A DNA stretch of 64,000 bases, taken from positions 39,409-103,408 of the forward strand of contig CADEDE010000001.1 of assembly GCA_902825995.1 (NCBI GenBank). The letters run 5' to 3'. The stretch comes from an uncultured Burkholderiales bacterium (GTDB lineage Bacteria > Pseudomonadota > Gammaproteobacteria > Burkholderiales > Burkholderiaceae_C). Below, one piece after another: positions 54,438 to 64,000 of the stretch. Both the position numbers and the translations under genes were made by a program. Each line of letters begins with the position of its first letter. Position 1 is the first letter of the stretch. The notes beneath the pieces were generated by a model, which did not search any database, had not been told where the DNA came from, and saw nothing but the letters and a program-made list of their open reading frames with translations.

Positions 54438-55844
54438 ATGTCTTCCAACCCTGTCAATCCGCTGGACAAAAAATCGCAAGCCTGGTCGGCGCTGTTCTCC
54501 GAGCCGATGAGCGAGCTGGTGCAGCGCTACACCGCCAGCGTGACTTTCGATCGCCGCCTGGCCGCGGCCGATATCGCCGGCAGCCTGGCCCACGCCGGGA
54601 TGCTGGCCGCGCAGGGGGTGATCTCGGCCGACGACCATGCGGCGATCCAGCGCGGCATGGCGCAGATTTCGGCCGACATCGAGGCCGGGCGCTTCGAGTG
54701 GAAGCTCGAACTCGAGGACGTGCATCTGAATATCGAGGCGCGCCTGACGCAACTGGTGGGTGACGCCGGCAAGCGCCTGCACACCGGGCGCTCGCGCAAC
54801 GATCAGGTCGCCACCGACCTGCGCCTGTGGCTGCGCGGCGAGATCGATGCGCTGGCGCCCCTGCTGGCCGGGATGCAGCGCGCACTGGTCACGTCCGCCG
54901 AGCCGCACACCGAGACCATCCTGCCCGGCTATACCCATTTGCAGGTGGCGCAGCCGGTGAGTTTTGCGCACCACCTGCTGGCCTACGTGGAGATGTTCGC
55001 GCGCGACGCCGAGCGCCTGACTGACGTGAGAAAGCGGGTCAATCGCCTGCCGCTGGGCGCCGCCGCGCTGGCCGGCACCAGCTACCCGCTGGACCGCGAG
55101 CGCGTCGCGAAGACCTTGGGCTTCGATGGCGTCTGCGCCAACAGCCTCGACGCGGTGAGCGACCGCGACTTCGCGCTCGAGTTCGCGGCCTGGGCCGCGA
55201 TCACGATGATGCATGTGTCACGACTCGCGGAAGAGATCGTGCTCTGGATGAACCAGAATTTCGGCTTCATCGACCTCGCCGACCGCTACTGCACCGGTTC
55301 GTCGATCATGCCGCAGAAGCGCAACCCCGATGTCGCCGAGCTCGCGCGCGGCAAGACCGGCCGGGTCTATGGCCATCTGATGGGTTTGTTGACCCTGATG
55401 AAAGGTCAGCCGCTGAGCTACAACAAAGACAACCAGGAAGACAAGGAGCCGCTCTTCGATACCGTCGATACGCTGGCGGCCACCCTGCGCATCATGGCCG
55501 AGATGGTGGCCGGCATCGTGGTCAAGCCCGAGGCGATGGAGCGTGCCGCGAAGAAGGGCTATGCCACGGCCACCGATCTCGCCGACTACCTGGTAAAAAA
55601 GGGTTTGCCGTTCCGTGATGCGCACGAAGTGGTGGCGCATGCGGTGAAGGTCGGTATTTCGCGCGGGGTGGATCTGGCGGAGTTGCCGCTGGAGACGCTG
55701 AAGACCTTCCACGCGGCGATCGACAACGATGTCCATGCCGTGCTGACACTGCGCGGCTCGCTCGATGCGCGCCAAGTGCAGGGGGGCACGGCGCCCGAGC
55801 GGGTGCGTGAGCAGATGGCGGCGCATAAGGCGCGGCTGGGTTGA
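54438..55844 (+). CDS. argH: Argininosuccinate lyase
   Basis: A 468-residue enzyme of the last arginine step, splitting argininosuccinate to arginine and fumarate. It shows [19 protein letters not shown] at the start, [13 protein letters not shown], and the family signature [12 protein letters not shown]. Start ATG 54438. Divergent from the AlgZ-like kinase gene. Confidence 0.95.
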   Translation: MSSNPVNPLDKKSQAWSALFSEPMSELVQRYTASVTFDRRLAAADIAGSLAHAGMLAAQGVISADDHAAIQRGMAQISADIEAGRFEWKLELEDVHLNIEARLTQLVGDAGKRLHTGRSRNDQVATDLRLWLRGEIDALAPLLAGMQRALVTSAEPHTETILPGYTHLQVAQPVSFAHHLLAYVEMFARDAERLTDVRKRVNRLPLGAAALAGTSYPLDRERVAKTLGFDGVCANSLDAVSDRDFALEFAAWAAITMMHVSRLAEEIVLWMNQNFGFIDLADRYCTGSSIMPQKRNPDVAELARGKTGRVYGHLMGLLTLMKGQPLSYNKDNQEDKEPLFDTVDTLAATLRIMAEMVAGIVVKPEAMERAAKKGYATATDLADYLVKKGLPFRDAHEVVAHAVKVGISRGVDLAELPLETLKTFHAAIDNDVHAVLTLRGSLDARQVQGGTAPERVREQMAAHKARLG

Positions 55845-55927
55845 CGTCCGGCAACGCTCGCGCGGCATCTCATGCGGATTTGCGTTCGATGGCGTAAGAA
55901 TCCCGTTCGGGTTGAGCCTGTCCGGTA

Positions 55928-57141
<1,214 letters not shown>

Positions 57142-57142
<1 letters not shown>

Positions 57143-57714
57143 CAGAAATTCTCCGTGGAGGTGAACAGGCCCACCTTGAGGTCGGTGGCGACGTAGATTT
57201 CGCGGCCGTCGGCGTACATGCGGCCGTCGGCGATGCCCATCACCAGTTTGCGCTCGATCACCCGCTTCAGATCCAGCCGGTAGCTCACTTTCTTGATCGA
57301 AGGCAACACCTGGCCGGAGAACTTGACCTCGCCGGCGCCGAGTGCCCGCCCGCGCCCCGGGTTGCCGCGCCAGCCCAGCCAGAAGCCCACCAGTTGCCAC
57401 AGCGCATCCAGACCCAGGCAACCGGGCATCACCGGGTCGCCCTCGAAGTGGCAGCCGAAGAACCACAGGTCGGGCCGGATATCGAGTTCGGCCTCGAGCA
57501 GGCCCTTGCTGTGGGCGCCGCCGCTATCGTCGATATGCACGATGCGGTCGAGCATCAGCATATTGGGCAGCGGCAGGCGGGCATTGCCCGGGCCGAAGAG
57601 TTCGCCGTGGCCGCAGGCCAGCAGGGCCTCGCGGTCATAGGCGTGGTGGCCGAGATCGCGCTGGCTGGCGCGCGGCAAGGGGGGCGGGGTGGCGTCTGCC
57701 GGGGTGGTGTGCAT
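57142..57714 (-). CDS. fabA: 3-hydroxydecanoyl-ACP dehydratase/isomerase
   Basis: A 190-residue hot-dog-fold enzyme. [25 protein letters not shown] holds the active-site histidine and aspartate region ([14 protein letters not shown] is the FabA signature). It makes and isomerises 2-decenoyl-ACP, the branch point to unsaturated fatty acids. First gene before fabB. Confidence 0.94.
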
Positions 57715-57805
57715 CTTGTACTCTGGGCGCTCCGATCGAATCAGAGCGTCATTTTGCCTGCCCGCGGATTGCCGGATGACTCGGGGTCGGCTTCGACCGC
57801 GGGCG

Positions 57806-58060
57806 TCATGCCGCGGGCACGACCGCCGTGGCTTCGAGTTCGATCTTGCCCGGGTTGTCGAGCAGCTCGGCGATGAAGATCATGCTCATCGCACGGATTG
57901 TGCGAACCCATCGGCTCGCGCCAGCACGGCGAGCACATTCTTCAGTGCTTGTTCGAACGGCGGCGCGATTTCGGCCGACTCGAACTGCTGCGGCGCGTTC
58001 CAGCCGACCTGGCCAGCGACCGAAAACGATGCGCTCGGCCGGCGCCGCGATGCTGGTCGT
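57806..58060 (-). pseudogene. Decayed RidA/YjgF-family gene
   Basis: On the minus strand one frame reads FSVAGQVGWNAPQQFES then FEQALKNVLAVLARADG, typical of RidA enamine deaminases, and ends at a stop. The expected C-terminal strand appears in another frame as [12 protein letters not shown], joined by a deletion of the middle of the gene including the conserved Arg. Upstream the N-terminus is also out of frame. An open plus-strand frame over 58000-58170 is not recognisable. Confidence 0.6.
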
Positions 58061-58223
58061 GCCGCAGATCAAGGCCAAGATCGAGGCCCGGCTGGGCAAG
58101 CCGCTGCGCCCGAGGGTCAAGAAGATGCTGTTGCGCCAGTACCTCGATGCCTTCGGCGCGACAGCCACGGCCAGCGGCCAAGGCGCCAGACCCGGCGCAG
58201 GTGAACGCCGACTTCGGCGTCCT

Positions 58224-58865
58224 TCACCGACGCTCGGCCAATGCCAGTCGCGCGGCCAGCAGCACGAACAGTCCGCCGCCGGCGAGGCAGACCCCGCGCG
58301 TGATGGCTGGCCGCGGCTGCCAGCGGCGCAGCGGCGCGACCAGCAGCACGAAGACGGCGAGGAATGCAAAGCTCTGGACCACGAACCAGGCGCCGAGGAA
58401 CAGGAAGGCCAGCGTCTTGTGCGGCGCGTCGGCATCGATGAACTGCGGCAGCAGGGCGAGGAAGAAGAGTGCCACCTTGGGGTTGAGCACGTTGGTGAGG
58501 AAGCCCTGGCGGAACAGGCGCGCCGGGGACTGTGGCGGCGCCGCAGGCGCTGTGCTCAATGCCGCAGCGGCGCGGCCCAGGCCCTGGCGCAGCAGGCCCA
58601 CGGCCAGCCACAGCAGGTAGGCCGCACCGGCCCATTTGACGACGCTGAACGCGGCGCTCGACGCGGCAAGCAGGGCGGCCAGGCCAAAGGCTGCCGCCAG
58701 GGTATGCACCACGCAGCCGCTGCCGACACCGCTGGCCGCGGCCAGGCCGGCGCGCACGCCGCCCTTCAAGGTCGAGACCAGCGTGAACGCGAGGTCCACG
58801 CCGGGGGTCGCGTTGAGCACCAGCACCGTGACCGCAAAAAGGGCGAGGTCGTGCGTGCCGAGCAT
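58224..58865 (-). CDS. LysE-family amino-acid exporter (RhtB type)
   Basis: A 213-residue membrane protein with six helices. NATPGVDLAFTLVSTLKGGVRAGLAAASG near the start and FLTNVLNPKVALFFLALLPQF in the middle are the RhtB/LysE signatures. It exports an amino acid, perhaps homoserine, threonine or leucine. Start ATG 58865, ten bases after the thiolase stop. Confidence 0.9.
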   Translation of the reverse strand: MLGTHDLALFAVTVLVLNATPGVDLAFTLVSTLKGGVRAGLAAASGVGSGCVVHTLAAAFGLAALLAASSAAFSVVKWAGAAYLLWLAVGLLRQGLGRAAAALSTAPAAPPQSPARLFRQGFLTNVLNPKVALFFLALLPQFIDADAPHKTLAFLFLGAWFVVQSFAFLAVFVLLVAPLRRWQPRPAITRGVCLAGGGLFVLLAARLALAERR

Positions 58866-58875
58866 GGTTTGCGAG

Positions 58876-60054
58876 TCAGAGCAGTTCGACGGCCATCGCG
58901 GTGGCTTCGCCACCGCCGATGCACAGGGCCGCGACACCGCGCAGGAGACCGCGCTTCTTCAGCGCACCGAGCAGGGTGACGACGATGCGCGCGCCCGAGG
59001 CGCCGATCGGGTGGCCGAGCGCGACCGCGCCGCCATGCACATTGACGATCTCGTGCGGCAGCTTGAATTCGGCCATCGCGGCCATCGTCACTGCGGCGAA
59101 AGCTTCGTTGACCTCCCACAGGTTGACGCTTCCGGCGTCCCAGCCGGCGCGCTCGAGAACCTTGTCGATGGCGCCGACCGGCGCCGTGGTGAACCACTCG
59201 GGCGCCTGCGCATGCACGGCGTGGGCCACGATGCGGGCGATCGGCTTGCAGCCCATCTTCGCCGCGGTGCTCTCGCGCATCAGTACCAGTGCGGCGGCGC
59301 CGTCGGAGATCGACGACGAGGTGGCGGCGGTGATCGCGCCGTCCTTGCTGAACGCCGGTTTCAGGCCCGGGATCTTGTCGAGCCTGGCCTTGAAGGGCTG
59401 CTCGTCGAACTTGATGACCGTGTCGCCCTTCGGGCTGGTGAGGGTCACCGGCGCCATCTCCCAGGCGAAGCTGCCGTCCTCGTTGGCGGCCTTGGCGCGT
59501 TGCGTGCTCGCAATCGCAAAGCGGTCCATCGCCTCGCGGGTGAAACTGTATTTACCCACACACTGTTCGGCGAAGACGCCCATCGCCTTGCCGCGCTCGT
59601 AGGCATCTTCGAGGCCGTCCAGGGCCATGTGGTCGTATATCGCGGCAGCGCCGTACTTGACGCCCTTGCGCGCGAATATCAGGTGCGGCGCATTGGTCAT
59701 GCTTTCCATGCCGCCGGCCAGCATCACGTTGGCGCTGCCGGCGGCGAGCATGTCGTGCGCGAACATCATCGCGCGCATGCCGCTGCCGCACATCTTGCTC
59801 AGCGTGACGGCGCCGGTGCTGTCGGGCAGGCCGGCCTGGCGCATCGCCTGGCGCGCGGGTGCCTGGCCCTGGCCGGCCATCAGGCAGTTGCCCATCAATA
59901 CTTCGTCGATGGCGTCGCCCGGCACGCCGGCACGCTCGACCACGGCCTGGATCGCGGTGGCGCCGAGTTCCCAGGCCGCGAGTGAAGAGAAATCACCGAG
60001 CAGGCCGCCGATGGGCGTGCGCGCGGCGGCAACGATGACGACGGGGTCGGACAT
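58876..60054 (-). CDS. Acetyl-CoA acetyltransferase (thiolase)
   Basis: A 392-residue thiolase. C89 in LSKMCGSGMRA is the acylated cysteine; NVHGGAVALGHPIGASG holds the histidine and CIGGGEATAM the second cysteine. Such enzymes either join two acetyl-CoA for polyhydroxybutyrate or split acetoacetyl-CoA. Its neighbours give no clear pathway. Confidence 0.92.
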   Translation of the reverse strand: MSDPVVIVAAARTPIGGLLGDFSSLAAWELGATAIQAVVERAGVPGDAIDEVLMGNCLMAGQGQAPARQAMRQAGLPDSTGAVTLSKMCGSGMRAMMFAHDMLAAGSANVMLAGGMESMTNAPHLIFARKGVKYGAAAIYDHMALDGLEDAYERGKAMGVFAEQCVGKYSFTREAMDRFAIASTQRAKAANEDGSFAWEMAPVTLTSPKGDTVIKFDEQPFKARLDKIPGLKPAFSKDGAITAATSSSISDGAAALVLMRESTAAKMGCKPIARIVAHAVHAQAPEWFTTAPVGAIDKVLERAGWDAGSVNLWEVNEAFAAVTMAAMAEFKLPHEIVNVHGGAVALGHPIGASGARIVVTLLGALKKRGLLRGVAALCIGGGEATAMAVELL

Positions 60055-60159
60055 GGGCGGCTCCTGGGGCAGGTCGGAATCGGGCCAGGATAGACGGGCC
60101 GCGTGGCTGGTGCGCGATGCGCTCGAAACAAGACCGGAACGCTGGCTATTCGCCCGGCC

Positions 60160-60963
60160 TCAAGCGGGACCGGCGCCTGGCGCGGCGCCCGGGCGCAGGT
60201 AAATCGTCCAATAGACCCCGGCCACCAGCACGCTGCCGCCGACAATGTTGCCGGCGATCACGGGCACCAGGTTGCCCAGCATGTCGCCCACGCCCAGCGG
60301 CGCGCCGAGCAGCATCGCCAGCGGGAAGAAATACATATTGGCGATCGAATGCTCAAAGCCGGCGGCGACGAAGGCGGTGATCGGAAAGACGATGGCCAGG
60401 GCCTTGTCGGCGACGCTGCGGCCGGCGAAGCTCATCCATACCGCCATGCACACCAGCACATTGCATAGCACGCCGCGGAAGAAGGCTTCGCTCCAGGGCA
60501 GCTGGGCTTTGCTGGTGGCGATCTGCACCACGGTGCGCCCGATGGCGCCCTGGTTCAGGCCGGCATGGCCCGACAGCCAGACCAGCACGGCCAGGCCTGC
60601 GGCGCCGACGAAGTTGGCCGCGCAGACCCAGGCCCAGTTGCGCAACAGTTCCATCGTGCGCACATGGCCGCCGGCCCAGGCCATCGCGATCAGGTTGTTG
60701 CCGGTGAACAGTTCGGCGCCGGCCACCACGACCAGCAACAGCCCGAGCGAAAACGTCAGGCCGCCGAGCAGGCGCGATGCCGCAAAACCCAAGGTGGCAT
60801 CGCTGGCCACCAGCGCGAACATCAGCGCACCCAGGCCGATGAAGGCGCCGGCCAGCACGCCGAGCAGGCCCTGCGTCAGCCAGGGCAGTTGTGCCTTGCC
60901 CACGCCGACTGCGCTCACGCGCGCGGCGATCTCCTTGGGCGCGTAGGCGTCGAAGCCGAACAT
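60160..60963 (-). CDS. Formate/nitrite transporter (FocA/NirC family)
   Basis: A 267-residue pentamer-forming channel with six helices. The family stretches are GAFIGLGALMF, ELFTGNNLIAMAWAGG, NWAWVCAANFVG and EHSIANMYFFPLAM. It passes formate, nitrite or a related anion. The subtype cannot be fixed by eye. Confidence 0.9.
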   Translation of the reverse strand: MFGFDAYAPKEIAARVSAVGVGKAQLPWLTQGLLGVLAGAFIGLGALMFALVASDATLGFAASRLLGGLTFSLGLLLVVVAGAELFTGNNLIAMAWAGGHVRTMELLRNWAWVCAANFVGAAGLAVLVWLSGHAGLNQGAIGRTVVQIATSKAQLPWSEAFFRGVLCNVLVCMAVWMSFAGRSVADKALAIVFPITAFVAAGFEHSIANMYFFPLAMLLGAPLGVGDMLGNLVPVIAGNIVGGSVLVAGVYWTIYLRPGAAPGAGPA

Positions 60964-60983
60964 CCTAGGGCCTGTTCACACTA

Positions 60984-61018
60984 CAGACGGCAGCTGCCGT
61001 CTGGCGCTGGTCGCCAGA
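60984..61018. promoter_or_regulatory. Overlapping palindromes after slipin gene
   Basis: CAGACGGCAGCTGCCGTCTG (60984-61003) is a perfect 20-bp palindrome. A second stem TCTGGCG...CGCCAGA (61000-61018) shares four bases with it, so only one can form at a time. It lies between the slipin stop and the FocA start on the minus strand and could be a terminator or switch. Confidence 0.5.
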
Positions 61019-61056
61019 GACCAACGCTGCGCCGATCGCGTCGGCCATGACGCCCG

Positions 61057-61851
61057 TCATGGCGTGCGCGCGGACGGCGGTTCCTGGGCTGCCGCGCGCT
61101 TGCCGAGCAGCGCGCCGAGCAGGTCCAGCGGCAGCGGCAAGACCACCGTCGAGGCGCGGTCGCCGGCCACCTGGGTCATGGTCTGCAGATAGCGCAACTG
61201 CATCGCCTCGGGTTGCTGCGCCAGCATGCGGGCGGCTTCGAGCAGCGCCGCCGAGGCCTGCTTCTCGCCCTCGGCATGGATCACCTTGGCGCGACGCTCG
61301 CGTTCGGCTTCGGCCTGGCGCGCGATGGCACGCACCATCGATTCGTTGAGGTCGATATGCTTGATCTCGACATTGGTGACCTTGATGCCCCAGGCATCGG
61401 TTTGCGCGTCGAGGATCTTCTGCACGTCCAGATTCAGGCGCTCGCGCTCGGCTAGCATCTCGTCGAGCTCGTGCTTGCCCAGCACCACACGCAGCGTGGT
61501 CTGCGCGAGCTGGCTGGTGGCCATCAGGTAGTCCTCGACCTGGATGATGGCCCGTTGCGGATCGACGACGCGAAAGAACACCACCGCATTCACCTTCACC
61601 GAGACGTTGTCGCGCGAGATCACGTCCTGCGGCGGCACATCCATCGTCACCACGCGCAGATCCACGCGCACCATCTGCTGGATGCCGGGAATCACCAGCA
61701 CCATGCCCGGGCCCTTGACCTTCCAGAAGCGCCCGAGCTGGAAGACCACGCCGCGCTGGTATTCGCGCAGGATGCGCAGCGAGCTGGCCAGCAGCAGGAG
61801 CAGCAGCGGCACCAGCACACCGCCCAGGCCGAGGTTGAAGTCGAGGATCAT
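61057..61851 (-). CDS. Slipin (SPFH/stomatin-like protein)
   Basis: A 264-residue membrane-anchored band-7 protein. An N-terminal hydrophobic hairpin (residues 8-23) is followed by the SPFH domain ([39 protein letters not shown]) and a coiled-coil tail rich in [17 protein letters not shown]. It forms membrane microdomain scaffolds. Its ATG overlaps the nfeD stop as ATGA; the two work as a pair. Confidence 0.92.
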   Translation of the reverse strand: MILDFNLGLGGVLVPLLLLLLASSLRILREYQRGVVFQLGRFWKVKGPGMVLVIPGIQQMVRVDLRVVTMDVPPQDVISRDNVSVKVNAVVFFRVVDPQRAIIQVEDYLMATSQLAQTTLRVVLGKHELDEMLAERERLNLDVQKILDAQTDAWGIKVTNVEIKHIDLNESMVRAIARQAEAERERRAKVIHAEGEKQASAALLEAARMLAQQPEAMQLRYLQTMTQVAGDRASTVVLPLPLDLLGALLGKRAAAQEPPSARTP

Positions 61852-63281
61852 GAGGTGTCTCCTTGGGGGGGTACAACGAATTCGGGGCGCACTTGCAGCG
61901 TCAGCCCGTGCATGCCGACGACGCGCACGCGCTGCCCCGGCTGCAGGGCCTCGGGGCACGTCACGCGCCAGCGTTCGCCGTGGATCTGGGCCCAGCTGTC
62001 GGCGTTGCCGGTGGCGAGCACGACGCCTTCGGCGCCGAGCATTTCTTCTTGCCCGCTGACCACTGGGCGCCGCCGCGCGCGCAGCGCCATGCCGCCGCCC
62101 AGCAGCACGACGGCGGCCGAACTCGCCGCGAGGCCGAAGATCAGCGGCAGCGGCACGCCCAGGCCCGGGATATCGCGGTCGAACAGCAGCAGGCCCCCGG
62201 CGATGAAGGCCACGATGCCGCCGACGCCGAAGATGCCGAAGCTCGGCGTCACGACCTCGGCGGCCAGCAGCGCCATGCCGAGCAGGATCAGGCCCAGCCC
62301 GGCATAGTTGACCGGCAGCAACTGCAGCGCAAACATCGCCAGCAGCAGGCAGATCGCGCCCACGATGCCCGGCACCCCGAAGCCCGGCGAGGAGAACTCG
62401 AACATCAGACCGTAGATGCCGATCATCATCAGGATCAGCGCGAAGCTCGGGTTGGCGATCGCCGACAACAGGCGCTGGCGCCAGTCGGGCAGCAGCAACT
62501 CGACCGGCAGGCCGCGCGTGGCCAGGGTTACGTCAGCGCCCTGCACACGCACGCGACGGCCGTCGATCTGCGCCAGCAGGTCGTGCAGATCCGCGGCGAC
62601 GATATCGATCACTTTTTCGCGCAGGGCCTCGTCGGCGGTCAGGCTGACCGCTTCGCGCACTGCGCGCTCGGCCCATACGGCGTTGCGCCCGCGTTGCTGC
62701 GCCAGGCCGCGGATGAAGGCCGAGGCATCGTGAACCTGCTTGGCGGTCATGGCGTCGGCCAACGGCAGCGGCGCTGTCTGCGGTTTGGACGCCCCTTTGC
62801 CGGCGTCGCCCTTGGGCGCCTCGCCCGAAGCGCCGCCCGGCTGGCTGTCCTTGCCTGGCGGCGCCGGCTGGCGCTCGCTGCCCGGCAGGCCGATGGCCAC
62901 CGGCGTGGCCGCGCCGAGCGTCGTCGCCGGCGCCATGGCGGCGATGTGCGCGGCATACAGGATGTAGGTGCCGGCGCTGGCGGCGCGCGCCCCCTCGGGG
63001 CTGACATACACCGCCACCGGCACGCGCGAGGCCAGGATGGCCTGGATGATCTCGCGCATCGAACTGTCCAGCCCGCCGGGGGTGTCGAGCTTGATCACCA
63101 GCAGCGGCGCGCCAACCTGCGCCGCCTTGGCGATGCCGCGGATCATGTAGCTGGCACTCGCCGGGCCGATCGCATCCTGCACTTCGAGCACCAGCACGGG
63201 CGCCGCAGGCGCGGCCCATGCGGCCAGGCCGAGCAGCAAGGCGGCGCCGGCGGTGCGCGCCATGCGTCGCATGGCTTTCAT
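61848..63281 (-). CDS. NfeD-family membrane serine protease
   Basis: A 477-residue protein: signal peptide to about residue 28, a ClpP-like protease domain with the serine in ASAGTYIL and a lysine-containing MTAKQ stretch, then four membrane helices and a C-terminal OB-fold ([17 protein letters not shown]). It cleaves or guards the partner slipin. Start at 63281 (MKAMRRM); the longer open frame upstream has no signal peptide. Confidence 0.9.
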   Translation of the reverse strand: MKAMRRMARTAGAALLLGLAAWAAPAAPVLVLEVQDAIGPASASYMIRGIAKAAQVGAPLLVIKLDTPGGLDSSMREIIQAILASRVPVAVYVSPEGARAASAGTYILYAAHIAAMAPATTLGAATPVAIGLPGSERQPAPPGKDSQPGGASGEAPKGDAGKGASKPQTAPLPLADAMTAKQVHDASAFIRGLAQQRGRNAVWAERAVREAVSLTADEALREKVIDIVAADLHDLLAQIDGRRVRVQGADVTLATRGLPVELLLPDWRQRLLSAIANPSFALILMMIGIYGLMFEFSSPGFGVPGIVGAICLLLAMFALQLLPVNYAGLGLILLGMALLAAEVVTPSFGIFGVGGIVAFIAGGLLLFDRDIPGLGVPLPLIFGLAASSAAVVLLGGGMALRARRRPVVSGQEEMLGAEGVVLATGNADSWAQIHGERWRVTCPEALQPGQRVRVVGMHGLTLQVRPEFVVPPQGDTS

Positions 63282-63436
63282 GGTCTTGCCCTGGTCGAGC
63301 GGCGCCAGGTTGATGGCGGCTGCTCGACGAGGATCACCGGCACATTGCATGGCATTCCTCCATGAGCCGAACTCAATCACCCTGCATCTTATGCAAAGTA
63401 TGGTCCACTTTTTGTTGACATGACGCCTGATCGCGG

Positions 63437-63952
63437 TCAATCAAGTTCTCGCTCCGATGGCGGAACTGCCCGCTCGGCCGGCGTTCGACGAAGGCTTCGA
63501 TGGCCGCAGCGAAGGCTGGCCGCGACCGCCAAATCGCGCGCCACGGCAAGCACGTTGTCGTCGAGGTGACGCGGCTGGGCTTCGTCGTCCTCGCGGGCGC
63601 GCAGGCGCTGTTGCAGCCAGCGTGTGAGCGGGGTCGCCAGCGGCCACATCAGCAATACGCTCAGCAGGCCGAAGCCGGCCATTGCCATGCCGATCGCGCT
63701 GCGGCGCCGGCCCTCGCCGGCCAGGCGCAGCAGCGCGCCCAGGCCCACCAGCGGCATCGCCAGCGCCTCGACTTTGAACTCGAGGCCGACCAGGGCCACG
63801 AGCTAGCCGGTCATGGTGGTGCCCACATTGGCGCCGAACAGCACCCACAGGGCGGGGCCCGAGCGCCAGCAGGCCGGCGTTGACGAAGCCGATCGCGGCC
63901 ACCGTGACGGCGCTCGAGGATTGCACGAGCGCGGTCACCAGCACGCCTGATA
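63437..63952 (-). pseudogene. Broken Na/Pi cotransporter gene fragment
   Basis: Minus-strand pieces VTALVQSSSAVTVAAIGFVNAG and (next frame) LWVLFGANVGTTMTG then LVALVGLEFKVEALAMPLVGLGALL are the Na/Pi cotransporter repeat (QSSSA and GANVGTT). One extra base near 63855 shifts the frame, and TAG at 63802-63804 replaces the expected tryptophan codon. Only part of the gene is present; before the QSSS repeat the sequence becomes unrelated (63950 to the window end), perhaps an insertion. Confidence 0.75.
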
Positions 63953-64000
63953 CTAAGTCGCGTTCAAACGTATAGAAGTGATCCACTTGAACCCGGTCAT

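Noticed and set aside
58018-58200. Plus-strand frame reading QIKAKIEARLGKPLRPRVKKMLL
   Set aside because: Looks partly protein-like, but lies over the RidA relic on the other strand, has no clear start and no family that I recognise.

Overview
The window looks like a chromosomal segment of a GC-rich betaproteobacterium (Burkholderiales or Rhodocyclales type). Three things point there: the housekeeping block hemC-hemD-hemX-hemY / ppc / AlgR-AlgZ-like two-component pair / argH, the fabA-fabB pair, and the many 4-base ATGA/GTGA gene overlaps. No species can be named from the sequence alone.

Left flank (1-18.2 kb): a drug/metabolite exporter, a cytochrome b561 next to a class II cytochrome c, and a MocR-type regulator facing a compact amino-acid-related operon (EamA exporter, aminotransferase, PhzF, glyoxalase-like protein, threonine-dehydratase-like enzyme). 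Then come an Uup-type ABC-F ATPase, a DUF1415 protein, DbpA helicase, a HicAB toxin-antitoxin locus whose hicA looks frameshifted, a bacterial SUV3-type helicase and a VapBC pair. Palindromic operators sit in front of both toxin-antitoxin loci.

Junk-rich junction (18.2-21.2 kb): intact small genes alternate with gene debris: a duplicated SUV3 tail, a truncated Vsr endonuclease and a frameshifted alpha/beta hydrolase-LuxR regulator. A Bug-type solute-binding protein, a LysR regulator and a phthalate-dioxygenase-reductase-like flavoprotein follow.

Central island (about 24.8-39.9 kb, visibly lower GC, lowest around 30-32.8 kb): this is the most interesting part. It is a single-direction phosphonate gene set: an aminoethylphosphonate-type LysR regulator with a perfect 17-bp palindrome containing a T-N11-A motif downstream, a D-2-hydroxyacid dehydrogenase, a one-chain transketolase, a phosphonatase (PhnX-like) keeping the Schiff-base lysine, DUF47 plus PiT, a second copy of the dehydrogenase, a PhnY-like aldehyde dehydrogenase, a phosphonoacetate hydrolase PhnA, a CobW GTPase fused to a dead integrase-like domain, and a second PiT plus DUF47. 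The two dehydrogenase copies lie in a 992-bp direct repeat that looks identical by eye. The enzymes offer two ways to break the C-P bond from phosphonoacetaldehyde (PhnX; PhnY then PhnA). There is no PhnW transaminase, no C-P lyase and no ABC phosphonate importer. My hypothesis is an undescribed route in which the dehydrogenase and transketolase make phosphonoacetaldehyde, or handle its C2 products, and the two PiT/DUF47 pairs deal with the phosphate released.

Right flank (39.9-64 kb): AMP nucleosidase, an EF-G paralogue, tRNA-Arg(ACG), the haem block, ppc, AlgZR-like pair, argH, fabBA, a decayed RidA gene, LysE exporter, thiolase, formate/nitrite channel, slipin/NfeD pair, and at the edge a broken Na/Pi cotransporter gene. 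No rRNA, CRISPR array or complete insertion sequence was seen.
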